A stretch of DNA of 64,000 nt, taken from contig CALHAR010000002.1 of assembly GCA_937931645.1 (NCBI GenBank), positions 1 through 64,000 on the forward strand. Direction: 5' to 3'. Origin of the DNA: an uncultured Alphaproteobacteria bacterium (GTDB lineage Bacteria > Pseudomonadota > Alphaproteobacteria > Micavibrionales > Micavibrionaceae). This document shows, piece by piece, positions 54,457-62,246 of this stretch. Under the pieces are notes generated by a model that did no database searches, was not told the DNA's origin, and saw only the letters and a program-made list of their open reading frames with translations. Within the stretch, counting starts at the first letter, position 1; every line of letters begins with the position of its first letter. The translations under genes were made by a program, and so were the position numbers.

Positions 54457-56034
54457 ATGCCTTCTAAACACGCGCAAGCGTTATTAAGTTTATTATTCTT
54501 TATCGCCCTATTCGCTTTTTGGATAGGGTTTGCACATGCTCAATCTGCTTTTGATGACCCTGGCAGTAGGGTTGCCGCAGGGGGGAGAGGGGGCGACGTG
54601 GTTGCCGTTGGTGGTAATGTTGATGCTGGTGATGTAGCGTTAGGGTCTTCTTCTCAAGTTGTTATGTTGATACGAAATGATAGTGCAAAGCCTGTATCTT
54701 CCGGCGAAATAAGTCTTTACCCTTCTTCTAATGTCTCTGCAAGCGTTGCGCAGAATGAATGTTCGCAAGCTTTGCTACCGCCTGATGCGGTTTGTGCTAT
54801 TGCCTTGTCAGTGAAAGGGTTGCAGCCAGGAAGATTTAGAATTGAAATGTTGATGCGCCATGATGGGCGAGCGAAGCTTATTACATCAACGGTTTCTGGT
54901 TTGGTTGATGTTTCTGCAGATAGTTCACGTGATGTTATTAATGATTTAGAAACCATTCCATCCGAGATAGCTTTTGGAAGTTTAACGGCAAGCCGTCCTT
55001 TAACGCGATCTGTTATTTTAAGGAATGTGACATCTAAGCCGATTCTTATTAACTCAATTGAAATTGAGTCAAATGAGCGTGCGGGATATACGCTGAAATC
55101 TGATTGTGAAAAACTTGATTCAGGTGGCGCTTGTATAGCGACGGTGACATGGGCGCCTGAGCAGCGAGGCCCAGCAACAGGTGTGTTGATTGTTAACCAT
55201 GATGGTCCAACGGGCGTTGTTAGTGTTGTTCTAGATGGTAGTTATGAGCCTGGTAATGCTGCTGAAGTTGGTATTTTTCCTGAGGCCGTACCGGGTAAAG
55301 GGCTTTTGACAGCCTCGCAAACGGGCATTAATTTTGGCGATGGTATTGAAACAGCATCCTCGATAACGGTGTCTTTGGTGAATGTCGGTGATGCGCCTGT
55401 TAGAATTAATAAAATAAGGCTTTCGAACGAGGATAATGGGATTCAAATATCGTCAACAGGGTGTAAAGTTGGCAGTCTTTTAAAGCCTGTCGAAGCTTGT
55501 CCTTTGACTTTAGTTTGGGAGCCGGTTCGCACAGGGAGTGTGTTGGATGATGTTCAAATTGTTCATGATGGTGCGCGCGGTATTTTAGTTTTACCCATTA
55601 CGGGGACTTCCTCTGGAGCGGTTAATCAGGATAGTAAATCTATTGTATTTAATAATAATGACGCAGACTCTATTTTAAGAGCAATAGAGCCTATTTCGGC
55701 AAGTGATGTTGGTGCTAGCGTTAAGTTTAGGCAAAAGAAAAGCAGATCCTCTAGGGGCGGTGCTTCCAATAATTCGCTTGAGGGGTATCGGGTAACATCT
55801 TTAGCCGCAACACGTGCTATTGTTTCGGGACCAGGAGGGAGCCGCGTTGTTTTTGATGGTCAAGAAACTGTTATTGGTGGTGTTTTATGGGAGGTGTCTG
55901 TTCAATCAAGCTCGGTACAATTTAATGATGGAGGTCAGAAAGTCTTATTGCTTTTTGATAGATCTCTGGCTCCATTTAATGATAATGGAACAGCAGGAGG
56001 GCAGTCTGCCGTTTCTTCAGTGGCAGAAAATTAA
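54457..56034 (+). CDS. Choice-of-anchor (Ig-like) repeat protein with PilP/GspC-like C-terminal domain
   Basis: The start is set at the ATG at 54457; an in-frame TTG lies nine bases upstream. The 525-residue product has a signal peptide (cleavage after AHA, ~28). Three Ig-like choice-of-anchor D/ASH-type modules follow (~35-145, ~160-265, ~285-385; e.g. IAFGSLTASRPLTRSVILRN and VTWAPEQRGPATG...VNHDG), then a linker rich in Lys, Arg and Ser. The ~440-505 domain reads EGYRVTSLAATRAIVSGPGG...VVFDGQETVIGGVLWEVSV...VQFNDGGQKVLLLF, the pattern of PilP/GspC homology regions that bind secretins. Position between secretin and ATPase, where pilP-like genes occur, supports a periplasmic link from the secretin to the platform. 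This combination is unfamiliar to me. Confidence 0.75.
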   Translation: MPSKHAQALLSLLFFIALFAFWIGFAHAQSAFDDPGSRVAAGGRGGDVVAVGGNVDAGDVALGSSSQVVMLIRNDSAKPVSSGEISLYPSSNVSASVAQNECSQALLPPDAVCAIALSVKGLQPGRFRIEMLMRHDGRAKLITSTVSGLVDVSADSSRDVINDLETIPSEIAFGSLTASRPLTRSVILRNVTSKPILINSIEIESNERAGYTLKSDCEKLDSGGACIATVTWAPEQRGPATGVLIVNHDGPTGVVSVVLDGSYEPGNAAEVGIFPEAVPGKGLLTASQTGINFGDGIETASSITVSLVNVGDAPVRINKIRLSNEDNGIQISSTGCKVGSLLKPVEACPLTLVWEPVRTGSVLDDVQIVHDGARGILVLPITGTSSGAVNQDSKSIVFNNNDADSILRAIEPISASDVGASVKFRQKKSRSSRGGASNNSLEGYRVTSLAATRAIVSGPGGSRVVFDGQETVIGGVLWEVSVQSSSVQFNDGGQKVLLLFDRSLAPFNDNGTAGGQSAVSSVAEN

Positions 56035-57860
56035 TGTCTGATTTTGAAAAAGATATAGCAGAGCAAAAATCTAAAGAAGATGAGTTGGCCGCGATGGAAC
56101 GTCGTGATGTTCAGCGTGACCGACGCGTGAGTGATAAAGGATCTCCTGTTGGTGTTGAAAGACGGCAATGGCAAGATCGTCGTAAGATTCGCTCTGAGGA
56201 GGGGCGTGAACGTTATTTAGATATGGTGCAGCGTGAGAGGTCGATGTTTATTGATCTTGGTCTTTCGCGCTCTACAGATCAACTATTAGATATGGCGGGT
56301 GCTGTTCGTATTTCTGAAGGGGAAGATGAGGGCGTTCGTAATCGTGCGACGGGTGATCAATTAAGAACGCTGCTTCCTGTGCAGTCATGGCTTCCCTTGA
56401 GTATCCATTTGATTGGTTTGCAGGGTGGTGTTTTAAAAATTGCGCCCTTAAATGATCTGTCTGATCGACAAATAGAAAATTTGATATCGACAGCGAACCG
56501 AAGCGGTTTGCAAGTTAATGAGGTTGATGTTGAAGTTTGGGATAGGGCGGAGCTCATGGAGACATTGCGTTCTGTCCATGATTTATCGGCAGATCGTTGT
56601 GAAAAAACTTTGTCTCAATGGTTGAGCGATATCGATAATGGTTTGCTGCTAAATCGTTTTGAGCGTGACATGTTGGCAGAAGCATTGCAAATGCGTGTGT
56701 CAGACATTCACTTGGTGCAAGACAATAATCCCGATGCACCAAACTGGATAAAATACCGTGTGGATGGTGATTTACTTCCTGTTCACTTACTTCCTGCGGA
56801 GGCTATGGCACGTTTAACAACGCTTTTAAAACGTAATGCTGGGTTGAACTTTGGAGATAGAGTGACACCTAAAGATGGTCGTTTTGGTTTTGTTTGGCAA
56901 GGTAGAGGCGTTGACGTCCGTGTCGCTGCAGGGCCACAAGCGCAAGATGGTGAAAAGATAACATTACGTCTTCTTGACCGTGCTTCTCTTAAAGGGTTTG
57001 ATGAATTGTTCCGTCGCCATCAAGAGGTTGGCGATTATTTAGCTAAGGCGTTGTCACCAGAAATTAAAGGTGGTGGTGGTCTTATTCTTTTATCCGGACC
57101 AACGGGGTCTGGTAAAACGACAACACTTTATGCTTGTGTACAGCAAATTGATAGGCGTCGTCGTCATGTTTTGACGATTGAAGACCCTATTGAGTATGAG
57201 TTGCGTTATGCGACTCAATGGCAGGTAAGGCCTGGACAACATGGTGGTGAATTTTCTGATTTGATTCGTGCTTCAATGCGTCATGACCCCGATTATATTA
57301 TTATTGGGGAAATGAGAGATGCGGATACTGTAGAAACTTCGTTAAGAGCCGCTGAATCGGGTCATACCGTTATTTCAACAGTTCATGCGGATACAGCCTT
57401 ACAAACTTTTGAACGGTTGAGGTCTTTGATGCCTGCCGAGCGTGAGAGGGCATCAACATTTACTTTGGCGCAACAGGTGAGGGCAATCTTAAACCAACGG
57501 CTTGTCCGGACGTTATGTCAGGGGTGTTCGCATAAGAAAAAAGCGAAAAATTCCTTAAATGAAGATGATTTAAGCATATTAGGTATTAGTGCGGATGCGG
57601 ATGTACGTGTGCATAATACATCAGGATGTGATTTATGTAATAGAACAGGGATTTCAGGCAGAACATTACTTCTTGACGCTATACTTTTAACATCAGGGTC
57701 TGGGCAAAGGAATAGCATTTATGAAGCGCTAATGAAAAACGTAAATAACCTTGTTGGGGAAGAGGGTGTTATTGTTCATACAAGGCGTGATGGGCTGGTT
57801 GATCTAGTTTTAAGTGGGCAAATTGACCCTAAGGCATCACTGTCTTATTTAGAAGAATAG
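56034..57860 (+). CDS. GspE/PilQ-type assembly ATPase
   Basis: A 608-residue cytoplasmic hexameric motor. The start ATG shares one base with the preceding stop (taATG). A charged N-terminal segment (~1-70; RRDVQRDRR, ERRQWQDRR) is followed by an N2-type domain. Walker A is LLSGPTGSGKTTTLY (~350-364), the Asp box DPIEYE, Walker B IIIGEMRDADTVETSLRAAESGHTVISTVHAD. A four-Cys metal site (CQGCSHKK ... CDLCNRTGISGR, ~497-545) is typical of GspE/PilB assembly motors. No separate retraction ATPase (PilT) is encoded here, as in many type IVb systems. Confidence 0.93.
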   Translation: MSDFEKDIAEQKSKEDELAAMERRDVQRDRRVSDKGSPVGVERRQWQDRRKIRSEEGRERYLDMVQRERSMFIDLGLSRSTDQLLDMAGAVRISEGEDEGVRNRATGDQLRTLLPVQSWLPLSIHLIGLQGGVLKIAPLNDLSDRQIENLISTANRSGLQVNEVDVEVWDRAELMETLRSVHDLSADRCEKTLSQWLSDIDNGLLLNRFERDMLAEALQMRVSDIHLVQDNNPDAPNWIKYRVDGDLLPVHLLPAEAMARLTTLLKRNAGLNFGDRVTPKDGRFGFVWQGRGVDVRVAAGPQAQDGEKITLRLLDRASLKGFDELFRRHQEVGDYLAKALSPEIKGGGGLILLSGPTGSGKTTTLYACVQQIDRRRRHVLTIEDPIEYELRYATQWQVRPGQHGGEFSDLIRASMRHDPDYIIIGEMRDADTVETSLRAAESGHTVISTVHADTALQTFERLRSLMPAERERASTFTLAQQVRAILNQRLVRTLCQGCSHKKKAKNSLNEDDLSILGISADADVRVHNTSGCDLCNRTGISGRTLLLDAILLTSGSGQRNSIYEALMKNVNNLVGEEGVIVHTRRDGLVDLVLSGQIDPKASLSYLEE

Positions 57861-57873
57861 GGAATAATAGTTT

Positions 57874-59094
57874 ATGCAGCAATGGGTTGTAGAAATTGTT
57901 TATGATACCCTTTCAGGAAATAAAAAAACTGAAGAGTCGTTTTACTTACCCACAGAAGAAGACGTCCGTGCGGCGGTAGCAAAAAAGAATGGGTATGTTT
58001 TATCTATTCGCCCTCATGTAAGATCACCTATAGAGAGATTATTAGCGCGGTCAACGTGGTGGCAGGTACAACTTTTGCGCGGGATTCAATTTCGCGCCAC
58101 ATCCGTGTCTTCTCCAGGGGTGGCTCTTTGGCGGATTATTGAGGCAGAAACAAACCCTAAAAGACAGAATATATTGGCGCCAGCTAGGGAGGCATTATCA
58201 CGTGGTTTAGGTATTATTGATGCGTTAAAAGCACTTAATATTTTTGATCATGGAACGCTTGCAATTTTAGCAGGGAGTGAAAAAGCCAATAAATTAGCGG
58301 AAGGTATTCCGCACGCTATTCATTCTATTACACAAAAAAAGAAAAATAGCCGTGCTATCATGGGGACTATGGGATGGTTGGGGTTTGACGTGATTACCAT
58401 TGTTCAATCTCTTTTTTGGGGGAAAGACTTAGTTTTAGGTTGGTTTCGAGGAAATGCACCGACAAATCCAGCTGAACTGGAGCGTTATAATTATGTGGTT
58501 AATAACTTGGAATTAACATGGGATATTCTTATTTATTTTGCGTTCTTTATTGGTGCTTTCATGATTTGGGCGGTTATCTCTTTTTTCTTAAATAAAGGAA
58601 AAAAAGATTGGCCGACGGCAAGAGTTGTTAGGAAAATACCTTTGATTGGTTCTTATTTAAGGGATTTGGGTTTTTCAGACTCGATGATGGCGGCTTCCAG
58701 AATGATTAAAGGTTTGGTTCCCATCAATGAATCTTTATATCAAGCGGGACAGTCAACGACCTCGCCAGAAGTTGCAAAATATTGGCACACGGCAAATGAA
58801 GACCTGGAACGCGGTATTAGTCTTGGTAATGCCTTAGATAAAGAACCGCTCACACATAGTGAACGTATGGAACTTGCAAGCTTGTCTGACCTAGACCAAG
58901 TTGCTACTATATTAGAATCGGTAGCTGAAATGCGAGCATCTTCAGCAAAAACAAAGCATTCGCTTATTGTCTGGCTTGCTTTTGCATTAACAGGTGTTTT
59001 TCTTGTTATTGCGTTTGGAAGTGCTATCTATGCTCTTACTGTTATGAATATTAGTATGGACAGTATGATGGGCGGCCTTATAGAAGGAATTTAA
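57874..59094 (+). CDS. Inner-membrane platform protein, PilR/GspF-like
   Basis: A 406-residue protein with two GspF-type domains (~85-200 and ~290-395) and hydrophobic helices near ~165-185, ~217-240 and ~375-400. The linker and domain motif ATILESVAEMRAS and GNALDKEPLTHSERMELASLSD match GspF/PilR platforms, which couple the ATPase to pilin assembly. It lies 13 bases after the ATPase gene. Confidence 0.88.
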   Translation: MQQWVVEIVYDTLSGNKKTEESFYLPTEEDVRAAVAKKNGYVLSIRPHVRSPIERLLARSTWWQVQLLRGIQFRATSVSSPGVALWRIIEAETNPKRQNILAPAREALSRGLGIIDALKALNIFDHGTLAILAGSEKANKLAEGIPHAIHSITQKKKNSRAIMGTMGWLGFDVITIVQSLFWGKDLVLGWFRGNAPTNPAELERYNYVVNNLELTWDILIYFAFFIGAFMIWAVISFFLNKGKKDWPTARVVRKIPLIGSYLRDLGFSDSMMAASRMIKGLVPINESLYQAGQSTTSPEVAKYWHTANEDLERGISLGNALDKEPLTHSERMELASLSDLDQVATILESVAEMRASSAKTKHSLIVWLAFALTGVFLVIAFGSAIYALTVMNISMDSMMGGLIEGI

Positions 59095-59095
59095 A

Positions 59096-60061
59096 TTGGT
59101 GAATACTGAAGAAGGTCAAAAGTTTGTGAAAACTACCAAAAAGTCGATTCTTGGTAAGCAAATGCCAGGTGGTAGCGGGTCTTTATCAGGTGAAAAGTCT
59201 GAAGCTGATCGCACGCTAAGCCCTTTTTTACCACAAGAGTTGGTTGGTGGGTCTGTCCCTCAAGTCGTGGGTATGGAAGAAGAGGCGGTTTGGAACGCTG
59301 CTTCGCAGGCCTGTGCAACAGAAAAAGTTCATTTTTGCTATGTGGTTGAGAATAACCGTTGTTGGTATTTAGCATGTCCTTCATCTTCACTGGCTTCTAA
59401 TCCGGATAGCTGGTGTCCCTTGGCTGCGGCTCTTCCTGGTCAAAGTGAGCATTGGGACAAAGAAACGGTTTACTTATACGAACAAGAAGGAACAGCCTCT
59501 GCTTTAAGGTGGGATCCTGAAACAGGGCGTATGCAAGTATTCTTAGGAGCAGCAAGAACACTCTTGCCAAGAATTCAAAGTATGGATGCAAATTTTGTTA
59601 CGATTAATTCTGATGTTGCGGAGCAGGTTAGCTGGAAAAACCGAATGTTAAAAACGGAGAAACTATCGCGGGCAGCTTCAAGGATGCTTCTGTTCGTTGG
59701 TATAGTTTTTAATGCAATTATTTTTAGTTTTTTAGTTGTCCAATATTTTATAACAGCGACTGTCGAGCGTGATCTTAAGGTAGTAAAAGAGAATACAGAC
59801 CGTGTTTCTGAACAGTTGATGTTAGAAGCTTATAACGCTCTACAAAGTGATTCCATAAAGCACATGGTGAGAATACAGGAAATATTAGATGATTTAAGGC
59901 AAATTGACGGAACCTTGGTTAAGTATGAAGTTAAAGGCAAAGCTCTAAAATGGGAAGCTTTAGTCCCTCAACCCTATGGTAAAGGCGTTGGAAGTTTAAA
60001 GAATGTTAAGCCTGCGGACCTTGCTAAAGATGGTCGTGTCAGGATTATAGGGACGAAATAG
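59096..60061 (+). CDS. Bitopic inner-membrane accessory protein, PilO/PilN-like (divergent)
   Basis: A 321-residue protein with a TTG (59096) or GTG (59099) start; GAAGGA lies seven bases upstream. The cytoplasmic first ~190 residues are a soluble alpha/beta domain. One transmembrane segment lies near 197-220 (MLLFVGIVFNAIIFSFLVV). It is followed by a coiled coil and a ~60-residue periplasmic end (DGTLVKYEVKGKALKWEALVPQ). This topology matches the R64 PilO/T4b PilO-type accessory proteins or a PilM-PilN fusion. Assigned by position and topology only; sequence similarity is weak. Confidence 0.6.
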   Translation: MVNTEEGQKFVKTTKKSILGKQMPGGSGSLSGEKSEADRTLSPFLPQELVGGSVPQVVGMEEEAVWNAASQACATEKVHFCYVVENNRCWYLACPSSSLASNPDSWCPLAAALPGQSEHWDKETVYLYEQEGTASALRWDPETGRMQVFLGAARTLLPRIQSMDANFVTINSDVAEQVSWKNRMLKTEKLSRAASRMLLFVGIVFNAIIFSFLVVQYFITATVERDLKVVKENTDRVSEQLMLEAYNALQSDSIKHMVRIQEILDDLRQIDGTLVKYEVKGKALKWEALVPQPYGKGVGSLKNVKPADLAKDGRVRIIGTK

Positions 60062-60149
60062 TTGATTATAAAACGGATTAGTAACGTTGAATTAATATAT
60101 TTTTGGTAAAATTGTATATAGTGTAAAAAAACATAAGGAATTGATTTCA

Positions 60150-60695
60150 TTGAACTTTAAATCATTTAATTGGAAGTATATTCAAAGATACACAAGCTCT
60201 AAGGCGACTGGGGACTTTAATAGGTTTTTGGAAAAACTACCTCAAAACGCGGGGCAGACAGTCCTTATTGCGGCAGCAATTGCTTGGGGAACGGCCGCTG
60301 CATTAGGTCTTTTTACGGCTATTCAAACCCAAAAGATGATAGATTTGCGGGCTGAATTAAAGGCAACGGAAGCTTTAAAACCGTCTGTTCCTAAGATTAA
60401 AACCGTTGGTATTAACAAGAAAGATGTAGAAAAGTTTGTTACTAAAGCGAAGGAAAGCTATAAAGGACTAGATATTAAAGCAAATGGCTCTACTATCATT
60501 ATTACAGGTCAAAGTACGGTTAATTTTACTGAGTTTAGAGAGGCTGTAGGGCACGTGCAAAACGGTGGAAACGGATGGAGAGTTTCATTGGAAAAGTTAT
60601 GTGTAGGGCGGGAATGTGATAAACAGTATAAGGTAGCGGCTTCGTTACAAGTTAATAAGGTGTCGGTAGAAGCGGCCAAGTCTACAGGGAAATAA
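60150..60695 (+). CDS. Bitopic inner-membrane accessory protein, PilO/GspM-like (divergent)
   Basis: The start is the TTG at 60150, ten bases behind AAGGA at 60135-60139; the alternative TTG at 60141 has too little spacing. The 181-residue product has a cytoplasmic ~37 residues, a transmembrane segment (~38-57), a short coiled coil and a periplasmic ferredoxin-like domain. Within that domain CVGREC supplies two Cys four apart that may form a disulphide. This is the layout of PilO/GspM partners of PilN/GspL. It follows the preceding gene after 88 bases. Confidence 0.6.
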   Translation: MNFKSFNWKYIQRYTSSKATGDFNRFLEKLPQNAGQTVLIAAAIAWGTAAALGLFTAIQTQKMIDLRAELKATEALKPSVPKIKTVGINKKDVEKFVTKAKESYKGLDIKANGSTIIITGQSTVNFTEFREAVGHVQNGGNGWRVSLEKLCVGRECDKQYKVAASLQVNKVSVEAAKSTGK

Positions 60696-60769
60696 AGAGT
60701 ATAATAAGTTAGGGTTCGATTATATTGTAATCGTTTTATTTAAAAGAATATAAAAAAGTGGAGATGTCT

Positions 60770-61516
60770 ATGAAAACTAAAAACGTAGTAAGAGTAAATG
60801 AGAAAGGAAATGTACTTTTCTTGATTTTAATAGCAGTGGCGCTTTTTGCAGCTTTGTCTTATGCGGTGACGCAATCAACAAGGTCTGGTGGTGGTTCCAC
60901 TGATAGAGAGCAATCTATCTTAAGTGGTGCTTCTATGACTCAACACCCAACAGCTTTGAGAACATCTGTTATCAGAATGATTTTAGCGGGAACAGATGTG
61001 GGGCAATTACAATTTAATGCTCCATCTGATTTTGGTAATTTAACCACTGATGAACAGGGTGTGTTTCACCCTCTTGGTGGTGGCGGATTATTTCAACAAG
61101 CACCAGCAGATGTTATGGAAGGAACTGCACAAGGGCAATGGTTCTTTAATGCAAACTGGGACGTTCCTCAGATTGGCGTTTCAAATACAGGAACGAGTAA
61201 TGACTTAATTGCTTTTCTACCTGGAGTTAATAGAGCTGTATGTTTGGAAGTGAATAGAGAGCTTAACTTTGTTGATAATATTTCTGATTGTGATGTATCT
61301 GCTGATGATTCAGAAGTTCCTACTTTGGATACGACAACGGATGAAACTAGAATAGCTATTAATGCTGACAATACTTATACTTTTCCAACAACAGATCAGG
61401 AAGATTTAGCTAACTCCAATGCATCTTGTTCTGCCTTTGCAGGGCATCCATCAGGGTGTTTTTATGAAGATACTCTTAATGAATATGTCTTTTATTCCGT
61501 TATCCTAGAACGATAA
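60770..61516 (+). CDS. Pilin-like protein 1 (no Glu5)
   Basis: The start is the ATG at 60770 with GGAG at 60760-60763; the upstream GTG and ATG starts fit less well. The 248-residue product has the N-terminus ...VNEKG|NVLFLILIAVALFAALSYAV, a basic leader with Gly at ~13 and then one long hydrophobic helix. This is the type IV prepilin pattern, though +1 is Asn and +5 is Leu instead of the usual Glu. After it comes a Ser/Gly/Thr-rich linker and a globular domain rich in Asp with two possible disulphides (CLEV..SDCD, CSAF..SGCF). It may be a minor or major pilin subunit or a cargo tethered by the same helix. Confidence 0.65.
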   Translation: MKTKNVVRVNEKGNVLFLILIAVALFAALSYAVTQSTRSGGGSTDREQSILSGASMTQHPTALRTSVIRMILAGTDVGQLQFNAPSDFGNLTTDEQGVFHPLGGGGLFQQAPADVMEGTAQGQWFFNANWDVPQIGVSNTGTSNDLIAFLPGVNRAVCLEVNRELNFVDNISDCDVSADDSEVPTLDTTTDETRIAINADNTYTFPTTDQEDLANSNASCSAFAGHPSGCFYEDTLNEYVFYSVILER

Positions 61517-61535
61517 TCAGGTCTTATATATAGTC

Positions 61536-62246
61536 ATGTTTTCAAAATTTGATACCAAGTGTGCTTCTGAAAAAGGAAGTGCGCTTGTTTATATTCTGGT
61601 TGCTATTGCTTTATTAGCGGCATTAACGGCGTCGTTTATGCGGCCATCTAACCAGCAGACGACGGCGCAAGGTGGTTTTAATACACTTACAGAATTGAAT
61701 GCACAAGTTGAGCTTATTCGATCAGCCATTCAAGAATGTGTTTTGATTTTCCCAGACGGTGACTCTAACTTAACGGGAGCGCCGTGGCCTCTCAATCCTT
61801 CTAGTGCATATTTAGCATCACCAGCGGCGAACGATAATGTTGAGTTTCTACGTTGTCCGGGTGATCCTGGTAATTCCAACGACCATGCAAATATATTTGG
61901 TGGAAATAGTGGAAAGTTTCTTCCTCCTCCTCTTGATCTGTTTGAAAGTTGGGAGTATTATAATGGAGTAGACGGTGTGTTCTTTTTTATACGATCAGAT
62001 AGAACGGATGCTTTTATTCAAACAGCACTAGCAAGGTTAGATGATAACTTTTCTGAATGTCAGGCAGATGTTATTGATACATCTGCTGGAGATATTGAGT
62101 TGACAAGTACCGCAGGTGCTTCTGATCCAGAATGTTTGGATGGAGAGACGTGTTTCCGTTTTTGGATTACAATTCAACCAAGTGCTGTTTATTTGGGAGA
62201 TACAGATGGTGAAGAAGGTGCTTCACCTGGAGCAGAGTGTCCTTAA
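61536..62246 (+). CDS. Pilin-like protein 2 (no Glu5)
   Basis: A 236-residue protein with the N-terminus ...CASEKG|SALVYILVAIALLAALTASF, the same design as the upstream gene: basic leader, Gly at ~14, hydrophobic helix, no Glu at +5 (Tyr instead). The remainder is acidic, with six Cys (IQECV, LRCPG, SECQA, PECLD, ETCFR, AECP), and likely secreted. It lies 19 bases after pilin-like 1 and is convergent with the hybrid kinase, sharing four bases at the stop codons. Confidence 0.65.
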   Translation: MFSKFDTKCASEKGSALVYILVAIALLAALTASFMRPSNQQTTAQGGFNTLTELNAQVELIRSAIQECVLIFPDGDSNLTGAPWPLNPSSAYLASPAANDNVEFLRCPGDPGNSNDHANIFGGNSGKFLPPPLDLFESWEYYNGVDGVFFFIRSDRTDAFIQTALARLDDNFSECQADVIDTSAGDIELTSTAGASDPECLDGETCFRFWITIQPSAVYLGDTDGEEGASPGAECP

